Positions 20,274 through 33,500 of a stretch of DNA of 64,000 nt are shown here, piece by piece. The notes below the pieces were generated by a model, which worked only from the letters and a program-made list of their open reading frames with translations, was not told the origin of the DNA and ran no database searches. Origin of the DNA: Ephydatia muelleri (taxonomy: Eukaryota; Porifera; Demospongiae; Spongillida; Spongillidae); assembly GCA_013339895.1 (NCBI GenBank), contig JABACO010000003.1:1787860-1851859 (forward strand). The letters are read 5' to 3'. Both the position numbers and the translations under genes were made by a program. Each line of letters opens with the position of its first letter. Position 1 is the first letter of the stretch.

Positions 20274-23200
20274 GTAATGAAGTATCAGTTTATCGCATGC
20301 TCTAGACGATAACTGGTTGTGATTGGTGTGAATAGTCTGCATGGTGGTGGAGTACCCACATTGCACGAATAATCACTCCATCGCTGTATATAGGAACTCG
20401 AAGTGAAACTAAGAGCTGCAGCAGAGGTTGGTAATGTGAAGGAGATTGTTCGACTTCTCCATCTGGGTACAGACATTGATGCTGCTGATTGGGTGAGAGA
20501 CGCGCGTCATGAACGTGTAATGTTGGGAAATCGTAAAGTGACAATGAGTCGTGTTTACCGTAAACTCGAATCAACTGTATTTCGTTCTTACCGTAGGCCG
20601 TAAGTGACCACCAATGCTCCAAATATGCATGTGACACACACACCTAGTGCCCATCCCTCCCTGGTTCCAATAAGCAATGGTGTATGAGGTACATTCCTAA
20701 AATGAGGTCTGGTTCTCTGCGTGCGGTACTGTGATGTGTTTGTGTACAGTGTATTAATTAGGATGAGGTTTGCTATAGATACCTTTGTGGATACAAGATG
20801 TGAAATCACATAGCTGCTGTGGGTCTCTGTGCCTGCAGCTGTACCTGACAGTAGTTTCGAATATGTTATTGTTACGCGCAATCGATGGATCGCGCAAATC
20901 GATCGATCGCGCAGCGCCATTGGTGGATCCATTGATTGCGCATCTATCGGTCGATCGCGCTAGCATCGATCGATTGCGCAACTATAGGAATTGCGCGATC
21001 GACAAATTGGGCACTGCTGAGTTTGCGCAATCGATCGATAGCGCAGCTATATAATCTGCGCAATCTGTCGATTGCCTGCGTAGTATTTCAAGCCACCTCG
21101 GTACATGTCTGCTGTTAGTCTCAAAGTACTACGGCTTTCTTCCTACACATGCTTTACTTGGGACTCCCAAGCCTTAGCTTATGATTGATTATAGATACCT
21201 ACAAGTGGACTTCTAAAGTATACGTCTATGTGAAAAACTGGTGTTGTGCATGTACAACTCAACCAGAGTACATAGAGATACGTTAGTAAGTGACTTGAGT
21301 TAATCAAAGAGCTTACATGTACACTGATCACTGTATACTGACATGAACCAACTACATTAAACCAGAATGATAATTGAAGCATGCACATGACGTGAAGTGC
21401 TTCAGTGCAAGTGGGACACTTCCACTTTGTCAGTTTGTGCTCCGACTCCAATGCATTCGGGGTGGAAGCCCTGCCTACAATTACAGCAACGGATCATTAG
21501 TTTGCCATTGTCAGGAGCTCTGCATTTGCAGTACACCATTTTCCTAATCTCATGTACAACACGTGGCTGATCGCTTACAACAGTGGAAGGAAATGGGGTT
21601 ATGCTGTATGTGTCAACACAGTTCTTGAAGTGACTACGCAATTCCTTGTAGTGCAGTTGTGTTGGATCTACCCCGTGGATCAGTGATGTTGCAAAGGCCA
21701 CAGCTAATTCCCCACATGCATAACCATTATCTTGCAGCTGAACATTCATGACTTTGATTGTGATATGCATATCACTTGTTGCTAGATATGTACAATGTCC
21801 AGTTTCTCACAAGTGATATGCATTCCCCGTCAGGTCTATTTTGCATCAAGTCATAGATGCAAACAGTATCCATTTCTTCCCCAATGTGCAAACAGTATCC
21901 ATTTCTTCCCCAATGTTAGATATCACCAGCCAGTGGTTTTTGTTAACCAGAAGAAACTGCACAAATTCAAAGCTAGGGACACTGAAGGACATGTTCTGTT
22001 GAAGGATAGGATTTTGGAGCCCATCAACTGCAGAAATGCTTCTCTGAGTAGTACATGAGCAGCCTCCATATGCATATCACTCAACCATCCAGTTTTGTCA
22101 AATATTGCTCTATCAACTGGTGACAATAATGGCGCTCTTGATGCCTGTGTTGGCACTTGAGTGTTTGTGCAAACTGTAGCATTATGACAGATGGAGGAGC
22201 ACTGTATTCCGTTTTTTCTACAGATGCACCAATTTGTCTTGCACCCATTTGAACATTTGCAGCAGGATTTGGTGAACTTATTAGATGGATTAAATTTCTG
22301 GGCTGCTTCACAAAGCGATAAAGTAATGTCTCCACGCACAACAGCTACACTACCATCATATCTCTGCAAGTCTCCACCACGGAAATTTCCCTTAATTGTT
22401 CCAAAAATTGTTGCAAGCCTGTAAGTCTTTACTTTGTCTCCAAATACTTCAGTTATTTCACAAGGAAGTCTTGGCATGTCTGTTTTGGCTCGATCCATCT
22501 TGGGGATACCAATAGTTACTTTGCCACCTACACTGAACACCTGTGTCTTAACTCACTTCTTTTTGTTGTACGTCACTGCCATATGTGTAGATGCCAAATA
22601 TGTAATTGTCACGAACTTTCTCTCTTATTGCTGTGTGGATTGTTGATTTAGAATCACCCTCATCTTCCTCCTGCTGCTTGTCTGGGGTTTCTGACACCTG
22701 TGATGACAGTTTCAATGTACTGTGCTCTACCTCGCCATCTGCATCCACTTCATCTTTTGGGCCTGGTACTGATTGTGGCGCAACACAGGAGCCAGGAGAT
22801 TCTACATTCATGCATCCTTCAGCATTATTTCCATCATCTCTGATGGATGGAGATGGTAGACTAATTTGTGCTGCTGTGTCGGTAGATGGTTCTGTGCGCA
22901 ATGTAGCTGTATGAGGATTGTCACAAGTTGATGTTATGGGTAGGTCTTCTTCATCTACACAATGTTTTTCAGCTCCGGGAAAGATACCAACCGGAGGGTA
23001 TCTACCGAATACAACATGATAGGGCAAGTCCTTTATGCCTTCATGTCGTTCACAATTCATGGAGAACATGATGCGAGGTAACCATGAAACCCAAGGATAT
23101 TTATTTTCTCCGTGCCCCTCATCTAGTTTCATGGCTGCTATCTTCTGCTCTACAGTGCGATTTCCTCTTTCTACTAGACCCTGTGACTGGGAGTGACGTG

Positions 23201-26200
23201 GACGACCACTGACAAAGGTCACATCACCACCCCACTTCTCAAACATAGCACGAATCAGATTGTTGACAAATTCTCTTCCATTGTCAGAGTGAAATATCTT
23301 GGGTGGGCCCAAATATGCCAATACACGTTCTTGTAACATGTAAGACACTTCTTCTGCTGTCTTCTTCCTCAATGGAAAAAGTACATGAAATTTGGAGAAA
23401 TGATCCATAAAATGACCTATGTAGTTATACTCATTGTCAGGACTGTGTCTCATATCGATCGCGCGTAACATTATCATGTAGGAGAGGATATGACCCCATA
23501 AAATATGAGGGAGCACAGTATGTTCCTCACAGTGGTGACCCATAGTGTTCTTCTATCCTCGGGACAGTGTATTGATATAGTGATGAGGCTTGTTGTATGG
23601 GGAGGGGTGGGAGGATATGAGAGGTGTATGACATCATGGTGTATGAGTGAGCACTATATGTTCCTCACAGGGAGACTTTGTCTCTTTTTAAGTAATAGCA
23701 CAATGTGTAGTTGAACTGTGTGTGGGGTTGGTCCTTGTGTACTGTTCACTTTATGTACAGGAGTAGAACGATGGATAGTGTGTTATTGTACTGTATCTGA
23801 CATTGGTGGTACACCCATGATGATATGCACTTATCATTACAGTGGGGATGGACCGCACTAATGTTGGCTTCGAAGGCAGGGAAGGTGGAGTGTGTCAAGG
23901 TAATATTGGATAGAAGTGCAGAGATCAACATGCAGCACAAGGTGAGTGGTGTCATTATACACTGTGTACATGCAATCACGTAGGTACCCAGAGTCCCCAG
24001 ATGTGTGCAAATGAGCCCTGTTTAGTGCATGCATGTAATGTTATTGAATTAAGCTACAAGTAACGAAAATATACTTGGGGAGAAGCACATTAAGTTTTAC
24101 AAGTGATGCGCAAAATGATACATTCAAACAACTTAATCACATGTGGTGGCTAAAATTACCAATCTTATTTTAATATGTGTGCCTTTCAACTGATCAAACT
24201 TTTAAATGCTCGGACCTTATATTGGTTACCTTTTGATAGTATGTATATGGCTATAAATAGAACGCAAGCAAAGATAGCTTGCGCTCCACCAACCCACATA
24301 TCTGTTGAGTAGGTGTCCCTTCCCACATTCATCATTACTCATTTTAGACTCCACTATCCCCTCCCCACCCCCATCCCCTCCCCCCCACCTACATATAGTG
24401 GATGCACATCGAGTGCATGGCAAAAGTATGGGTTTATCATACAGTTGTATGGTGGTCTGGGGATGAGGCAACGCTCACCAAGGAGGCCTTGTTGACTGTG
24501 TGTAGTTTGTTTCTGTTGTTAAACTGTGTGGTGACTCTTAGTGTTCTATCCTCTGGACAATGCATTAATAGAGTGATGAGGCAAGTTGTACATGTATGGG
24601 GAGGGGTGGGAGGTTATGAGAGGTGTATGACATGGTGTATGAGGGTGCACGGTATGTTCCTCACAGTGGAGACTTTGCCTTGTTTTAGTGTTAGCAGAAT
24701 GTGTTGTTGAACTGAGTGTGGTGTTGGTCCTTGTGTACCATCACTTCATGTACAGTAGTAGAACGATGGGTAGTGTGTTATTGTACTGTATCAGACATTG
24801 GTGGTACACCCACCCTCATACTGTAGTTGTTCCTTGGAACTTGAGTTGATTTTCAAGTGTTTATCATTGAAAACTAGCTCGAAGCTTGAAGCAGGCTTCA
24901 GCCAAATATAATTTAGGGCTATCCGCTTTGCAACCCAAAGCCATACCCGTTGCAATATCTCTTGCAGTTTTGAGAGCAAAGTTTTCAATGATGGAGCTAC
25001 AATATACTCAAGTTCCTTGTTTCCGAACACAAATAGAGTTTTATGGCGAAATTCGCAATAAAAAGACTCTGTTTACCCCAGGACTAAAAATATGTTGGTG
25101 GCAGCAGGTATGTGAATAGAAACAAAACAGTACAAAATATGTGTGGGTGATAAAGTATGTTGTTGTACTGTATCTGTATTGGTGGTACTCCCATCATGAT
25201 ATGCACTTATCATTACAGGATGGAGCGACCGCACTGATGATGGCTTCAGCGGCAGGGAGGGTGGAGTGTATCAAGTTACTATTGGATAGGGGTGCAAAGG
25301 TCAACATGCAGGACGAGGTGAGTGGTGTAGATGTAAACCCACTACCAATGCGCAGAAAGAAAAATGTCACCAGTTAATCACATGTGGTTAAAATGCCCCA
25401 TCTTCTAATATACGTACCATTCAATGGTCATTACATGTGTGTACCGGAATACTAGCTGAAAAACTTACACTTTCTGCACCTTGATTGCACTTGAAATGAG
25501 ACTCCAGAACCTGACAGGATAGCTTGAGCTTCACCAAACCCCACAGCTGTTGAATAGGTGTCTCCTCCCACATTCATTATTACCTCAATCTAGACCCCAC
25601 TACCCAAGCCCCCCCTTGCCCCACCCCACCCCCACCTATATGATGTGGATGCACATCCAGTGCATGGCAAAGTATGGGTACAAAATACAGTTGTATAGTG
25701 GTCTGGGGATGAGGCAAAGCTCACCAGTGAGGCCTTCTTTAATGTGTATAGTTTGTTCTGTTGTTGAAGTGTGTGGTGACTCTTAGTGTTCTTTTATTCT
25801 TAGGACAGTCTATTAATACAGTGATGAGGCTTGTTGTATGGGGAGGGGTGGGAGGATATGAGAGGTGTAAGACATCATGGTGTATGAGAGAGCGCTGTAT
25901 GTTCCTCATAGTGGAGACTTTGCCTCTTTTTTAGTGTTAGTGGAATGTGTTGTGAACTGTGTGTGGTGTTGGTCCTTGTGTACTAGAACGATGGGTAGTG
26001 TGTTATTGTACTGTATCTGACATTGGTGGTACTCCCATGATGATATGCACTTATCATTACAGTGGGGTAAGACTGCACTGACGAATGCTTCAGAGGCAGG
26101 GAAGGTGGAGTGTATGAAGATGCTATTGAATAGGGGTGCAGAGGTCAACATGCAGGATAAGGTAAGTGGTGTCATTATACACTGTGTATAATCGATTTTC

Positions 26201-27544
26201 AGGTTTTTGTGGATCTGAAAATCGAATAGGTTTTGCCACATTTCCTGTCATGCATGTCAGTTGAAAACACAGACACAAAGGTCTACAGTAGCATGCGCTT
26301 GCCAAATAGTTGAATAAATTGTATGTCTTTACCATGCACTTGTACATATCAAGTAATGTACCATCCAACACTAACCACTGAGACCAGAAAAACACCATTA
26401 AAAACTCACCCCACATCACCATTAAAAACTCACCCCACATCACCTACAATCACGTACTCCGCTTAAAATCATCCAACAACATTTCATTCCCGTTCTCGCT
26501 AAATGCGTTTGAAATTTCCCATTACTGAGTAGTACAATCTACACATACTCAAACAGAGCGCGCATACTTACTTGAAGTGGGTGAGAAGTCTGTCATTCTA
26601 TTTTAGTCACTAGCGCAATACTCAGATATGTCCACTATACAACAAAACTATGCAATACTAGTACTGGTACATAAATTTAGTGCTACACGTACTACAAATT
26701 AACACAACTCATGGCATATACTAATGAACTTTGTTACTTACTTGAAGACAAGGATAAAAGCATTCAGCTAGTACATGCTGTATATTTTGTATCCCCAATT
26801 GATGCACAGTAAATATTTAGTATTATATTACTATCTATTTACTCAATTCCTATCAAATTATAAATTGCTTCTGTATGTATAAATACTAAAAACAACAGTG
26901 ACGTATGTTATATATAACTCTAATTTTGAAATACTCTGTTGTAAATCATATCCGGATATTAGTATAAAATGGTATTAGAATAATGGGCGATTTGTCGATG
27001 CTGACGACAAATACCCAAGTACCTCTGAATGGAGAAACATTAACCGGTTATTTTGTGTGTCTGTATGATTTGTCTTTGTGTACATGTATGTGTCTCTGTG
27101 TCGTGTGTGTTGTCTGTGTATGTGATAGTGTGTGTCTGTGAGCATTTGCATACTTTCTATATGTGTGTACCCTGAGTATGTGTATTAACCTGTGTGTGAA
27201 AAAATTCACCCTTCGATCCAAAGCTCGACCATTCCTCTATGCAATTCCCTAGTTTGATCCCACTCTACCCATCTATCGCCATGCACACTAGATGAGTGCC
27301 CACACCTTTTCTTTCTGTGTTTCTTTTTGTATATGTGTGTCTGTGTGCATGTCTCTGTGTATGCATTTGCATGCTTTGGGTATGTGTGTTGCCCTATATG
27401 TGCGTGATAAAAATCAAACCCGTTGCACTATGCAATTCTGTAGTTTGACCCCACCCTACTAATTATTGCCATGCACACTAAATGAGTGTCCACGTGTTTC
27501 TTTTTGTATTCCTTTTTGTGTGTGTCTGTGTGCGTCTATGTGTG

Positions 27545-27598
<54 letters not shown>

Positions 27599-30500
27599 TG
27601 TGTGTGTGTGTGTGTGGTGTGTGTGTGTGTATGTGTGTGTGTACATGCTTTCTCATTCCTCTATGCATATCTGGCATTGGTGGTATTCACATGATGATAT
27701 GCACTTATCATTACAGGAGGGATGGACCGCACTGATGATGGTTACAGAGGCAGGGAACCTGATGGAGTGTATGAAGATGCTACTGGATAGGGGTGCCAAG
27801 GTCAACATGCAGGACATGGTGAGTGGTGTCATTATACACTGTGTATATACAATGGAGCATGTTCCCTGAGTCCTCAGTAGTGAATGATGTCGTGTGCAAA
27901 GGAACTCTTTTAGTGCATGCATGTAATGTTATTTAATTTCTGCTATAAGTGAAGAAAGTATACTTGGGGTGATGCACACAAGCTATACAACCAATGCACA
28001 AAATGATAAATGCACACAACGTAATCATGCCCCATACCGGAATACAGCACTCCCCAGTAGTGAATGATGATGTGTGCCGTTTTGTGCATTCATGTAATGT
28101 TATTTAAATTCCGTAACAAGGAAAGAATAATGTTAATGGTGTTATGCACACAAGCCTTAACTGATGCGTCGAATGAAAAATGTCACCAATTTAATCACAT
28201 GTGGTTAAAATGCCCCATCTTTTAATAATACACGTACCATTCAATGGTGTGTACCGGAATACTAGCTGAAAAACTTATATTTGCTGCACCTTGATTGCAC
28301 TTGAAACGAGACTCCAGAACCTTATAGGAATATATCTTGAAGTTCACCAAACCCCATATCTGTTGAATAGGTGACTTCTCACACATTCATTATTACCTCA
28401 ATCTAGACCCCACTACCACAAAGTTATTTTTCTTTCTTTTGCGCTTCAATTTTGGTCTTAAAGACAAATTTTAGAATTGCAGACTTTATGTTGGATTCCT
28501 TTCATGGTATGTGTATGGCTATAAATAGAACACAAATCTATATTTTATCCTTCGGTACTCTGTGTACAGTAGTAGAATGATGGGTACAGGTACCAATGCC
28601 ACACATTCATAGAAATTCTTCTTTTAAATGCTCAGATGTTACCTTTTGATAGTATGTATATGGCTATAATTAGAACACATGACCTTAGTACGAATTTGTC
28701 CTTTGGTACGCTTGATGTACAGTAGTACAACTGTGTATCTGACATTGGTGGTACCCCCATGATTGTATGCACTTATCATTACAGGATGGACAGACCGCAC
28801 TGATGAAGGCTTCAGTGGCAGGTCAGGTGGAGTGTATGAAGATGCTATTGGATAGGGGTGCAGAGGTCAACATGCAGGATAAGGTGATTGGTGTCATTAT
28901 ACACAGTGTACATGCAATGCAGCATGTACCCAGAGTTCCCCCCATTAGTGGAGGATGTACATGTGTGTATTAATGTTTTGTGTTCCGTCATTGAAAAATA
29001 GCTTAAAAATTGAAATAGGTATCGCCAAAATTAAAATTGCAATTATTGACAGTTTTTGTTTGTTCTGTTGTTGAAGTGTGTGGTGTCTCTTAGTGTTCTT
29101 CTATCCTCTGAACAATGTATTGATGAGGATTGTTGTAAGGGGAGGGGTGAGAGGATATGAGACTTTGCCTCTTTTTGTTGTTGAACTCTGTGTGGTGTTG
29201 GTCCTTGTGTACTGTTCACTTTATGTACAATGAGTAGTGTGCAATTGTACTGTATCTGACATTGTAGTACCCCGTTCGAAATTTGCACTTATATTTACAG
29301 ACTGCACTAAAGATAGCTTATGACCTTGGGCACATAGAATGTGTGAAGATACTAGTGGATAAGGGTGCACAGGTCAACTGTCAGGACGGGGTGAGTTTGA
29401 GTGGTGTCATTATACACTACATGCAATGCAATAATAAGTCCTGGTACTCCTAGACCCTATTGTCATAGAGGAGTACCACTCCCACACCCTTCCCAGGTCC
29501 CTCTCCCCTAAATCCTGTATCCTTCACTGATGTGAGTGTTGAAATTGTGTAGTTGTGTACTCTTTATCACTCTGTGCCAACAATTGTTAGTGAGTTTATG
29601 TACTGTATCTGGTGATGATGGTACTCCAATGATGATATGCTCTTATCATTACAGTGGGGAGAGACCAAACTGTTAAAGGCTGCAGAGGAAGGGCAGGTGG
29701 AGCATGTGAAGTTGCTATTGGATGCTGGTGTACAGGTCAATGTTCAGAACAAGGTGAGTGCAGTGTTATTTAATTAAACTACAGATAACGAATGTATACT
29801 TGGTGAGATGCACACATGCTTTACAACCGATTTGCAAAATGATAAATTCAAACAACTTAATTACATGTGGCTATAATCACCAATCTTATTTTAATACACG
29901 TACCTTTCAAGTGGTCATTAGTTACATATGTGTACCGGAAATCTAGCTGAAAGACGTTTATGTTTACGCCTTAGTTGCACTTTAAACATCACAGAAGTCC
30001 ACTATTTCCAAACCCTGCATTGTAGCAACAATTCCATATTCAAAGTTATTTTTCTTCGGTTTGCGCTTCAATTGTGGTCTTAAAGGCACCCCCATGATGA
30101 TATGCACTTATCATTACAGTTGCGATGGACCGCATTGATGGTGGCTTCAGCGGCAGGTCAGGTGGAGTGTGTGAAGATGCTATTGGATAGGGGTGCAGAG
30201 GTCAACATACAGGATAAGGTGATTGGTGTCATTATACACTGTGTACATGCTTTTCAACATGTACCCAGAGTTCCAACCAGATGTACATGCGTGTATTAAT
30301 TGACTTTGTTCCGTCATTGAAAACTAGCTCGGAACTTCATTGGGTATGCCAAATATTAAAATTGCAATTATTGACAGTGTGTAGTTTGTTCTGTTGTTAA
30401 AGTGTGTGGTGTATAATGGAGTGACGAGCTTTATTGTATGGGGAGCGGTGTGAGGATATGAGAGGTTCATGTAAATGACATCATGGGGTAAAAGGGAGCA

Positions 30501-33500
30501 CTGTATGTTTCTCTCAGTGTCTGTGTGTGTGTCTCACAATGGAGACTTTGCCTCTTTTTAGTGTTTGCGAAATGTGTTGTTGAAGTATATGTGGTGTTGG
30601 TCCTTGTATACTGTTCGCTTTATGTACAATGAAGAGTATGTCATTGTACTGTATCTGACATTGGTGGTACCCCCTTCCTAAATTGCACTTATCTTTACAG
30701 TGGGGGCTGACTGCACTGATGATAGCTTATGACCTTGGGCACATAGAATGTGTGAAGATGCTAGTGGATAAGGGTGCACAGGTCAATATTCAGGACACGG
30801 TGAGTTTGAGTGGTGTCATTATACATTGTGTACAATGCAATGCAGCATGCATGCCTAGTCCCCAGTTGTGAATGATGACATGTGTGCAGGAACCCTGCTT
30901 AGTGGATGGATGCCATGTTATTTAATTTTCAAAATCAGTAACAATCATGTTGAACCATCGCGTTCTACTTCATAGATGTATCCTCATTGCAATACCAGAT
31001 GAGTACATGTAAGCATGACCTTCACTGGCTGTGGTGGGACGGCATGACAATGTCATTGCTAACTGCAATGAATACACACTATGATGTATACTAAACCACT
31101 GTGCATGTATTGAGGATATCATAAGCACTCTCTAAAACTCCTGGAACTCCACCCAAGACCCTATTGTCGTAGGGGATCACCCCAGCCACACCCATCCCAG
31201 GTCCCTCTTCCCTAAATCCTGTATCCTTCACTAATGGGAGTGTTGAAATTGTGTAATTTTGTACTCTTTATCACTCTGTGCACAGTAGTACAACAATTGG
31301 TAGTGAGTTTATGTACTGTATCTGGCATTGGTGGTACCCCCATGATGATATGCACTTATCATTACAGTGGGGATGGACCGCACTGGTGAAGGCTTCAGAG
31401 GCAGGGCCAATAGAGTGTGTGAAGTTGTTATTGGATACTGGGGTACAGGTCAATGTTCAAAACAAGGTGAATGCAGTGTTATTTAACTACAAGTAATGAA
31501 TGTATACTTGGAGAGATGCACACAAGCTTTACAACCAATTTGCAAAAGGATAAATTCAAACAACTTAATCACATGTAGCTATAATCACCCATAATATTTT
31601 AATACACGTACCTTTCAAGTGGTCATTAGTTACATATGCATATGTGTACTGGAATACTAGGTGAAAGACGTTAATTTCTACGTCTTGGTTGCATTTTAAA
31701 CATCACAGAAGTCCACTATTTCCAAACCCTGCATTGTAGCAACAATTCCATACTCAAAGTTATTTTTCTTCGGTTTGCGCTTCAATTGTGGTCTTAAAGC
31801 AACTTTTAGAATTTTAGACTTTATGTTGGATTCCTTTCATGGTATGTGTATGACTATAAATAGACACAAATCTTTTATTGATTAATGTTTTGTCCTTTGG
31901 TACTCTCAATCACTCTGTGTACAGTAGTAGAATGATGGGTACAAGCACCAACACCACACATCCATAGAAAGTCTTCTTCTTTTGAACGCTTCGACCTTTT
32001 ATTTGTTACGTACTGATAATATTTATATGGTTATAAATGGAACACGAGACCTTAGTACGAATTTGTCCTTTGGTACACTTGATGTACAGTAGTACAACAA
32101 TTGGTAGTGTGTTTATGTACTGTATCTGACATTGGTGGTACTCCCATGATGATATGCACTTATCATTACAGAATGGATCGACCGCACTGATGAAGGCTTC
32201 AGAGGCAGGGCAGGTAGCGGGTGTAAAGGTGCTATTGGACAGGGGTGCAGAGGTCAACATGCACGACAAGGTGAATTAAACCCACTTCTAATGTGCAAAG
32301 TAACAAAATGCCACCGATTGAATCACGTGATTAAAATGCTCCCCCCATCTTATGATCATACACATACCATTCAATGGTCATTACATGTGTGTACTGGAAT
32401 ACTAGCTGAAAAACTTACAATTTCTGCACCTTGATTGCTTTTCTAACGAGACTCCAGAACCTTAAAGATAGCTTGAGCTTCACAAAACCCAACAGCTGTT
32501 GAATAGGTGTCTCTTCCCACATTCATTATTACCTCAATCTAGACCCCACGACTAACCCCCTCCTACCACCCCCCCCCCCCTCCCCCCACCTATATGATGT
32601 GGATGCACATCCAGTGCATGGCAAAGTATGGGTACAAAATACAGTTGTATGGTGGTCTGCGGATGAGGCACAGCTCACCAGTGAGGCCTTATTGGATGTG
32701 TGTAGTTTGTTCTGTTGTTGAAGTGTGTGGTGACTCTTAGTGTTCTTCTATCCTCTGGACAGTGTATTCATAGAGTGATGAGGCTTGTTGTATGCGGAGG
32801 GGTGGGATGATATGAGAGGTATATGACATCATAGGGCATGAGAGAGCACTGTATGTTCCTCACAATGTCTGTGTGTGTGTCTCACAGTGGAGACTTTGCC
32901 TCTTTAGTGTTAGTGAAATGTGTTGTTGAACTATAGGTGGTGTTGGTCCTTGTGTACTGTTCGCTTTATGTACAATGAATAGTATGTTATTGTACTGTAT
33001 CTGACATTGGTGGTACCCCCTTCATGACATGCACTTATCTTTACAGTGGGGACAGACTGCACTGATGATGGCTTATGACCTTGGGCACATAGAATGTGCG
33101 AGGATGCTAGTGGATAAGGGTGCACAGGTGAATATTCAGGCCACCTGGGTGAGTTTGAGTGGTGTCATTATACACTGTGTACAATTGCAATGCAGCATGC
33201 ATGCCTAGTCCCCAGTTGTGAATGATGACATGTGTGCAGGAACCCTGTTTAGTGGATGGATGCCATGTTATTTAATTTTCAAGATCAGTAACAATCATGA
33301 TAGAAATGTGGAACCATTGCGTATTACTTCATAGATCTATCCCCATTACAATACCAGATGAGTACATGTAAACATGCCCTTCACTGGCTATGGTGGGATG
33401 GCATGACAATGTAATTGCTAACTGCAATTAATATACACCATGATGTATACTAAACCACTGTGCATGTATTGAGGATATCATAAGCACTCTCCAAAACAAG

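Larger units (their letters stand above)
20870..23470 (-). mobile_element. Ginger-like DNA transposon, internally deleted
   Basis: The ends are TGTTACGCGCAATCGAT (left) and, on the opposite strand, TGTTACGCGCGATCGAT (right), an imperfect 17-bp inverted repeat flanked by TTAT at 20866-20869 and 23471-23474. A 4-bp duplication and TGT ends are what I know of Ginger elements, whose transposase is related to gypsy integrase. The coding strand is minus. The right end runs straight into the integrase core, so the usual N-terminal zinc-binding region is missing. The left ~190 bp is packed with GCGCAATCGATCG-type palindromes. It inserted into the intron between ankyrin exons 0 and 1. Confidence 0.8.

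Noticed and set aside
22548..23543. A host KRBA2/SCAND3-like gene
   Set aside because: The integrase core lies within TIRs with TTAT duplications and lacks an N-terminus, so it is a transposon copy; the apparent start codon lies outside the element.
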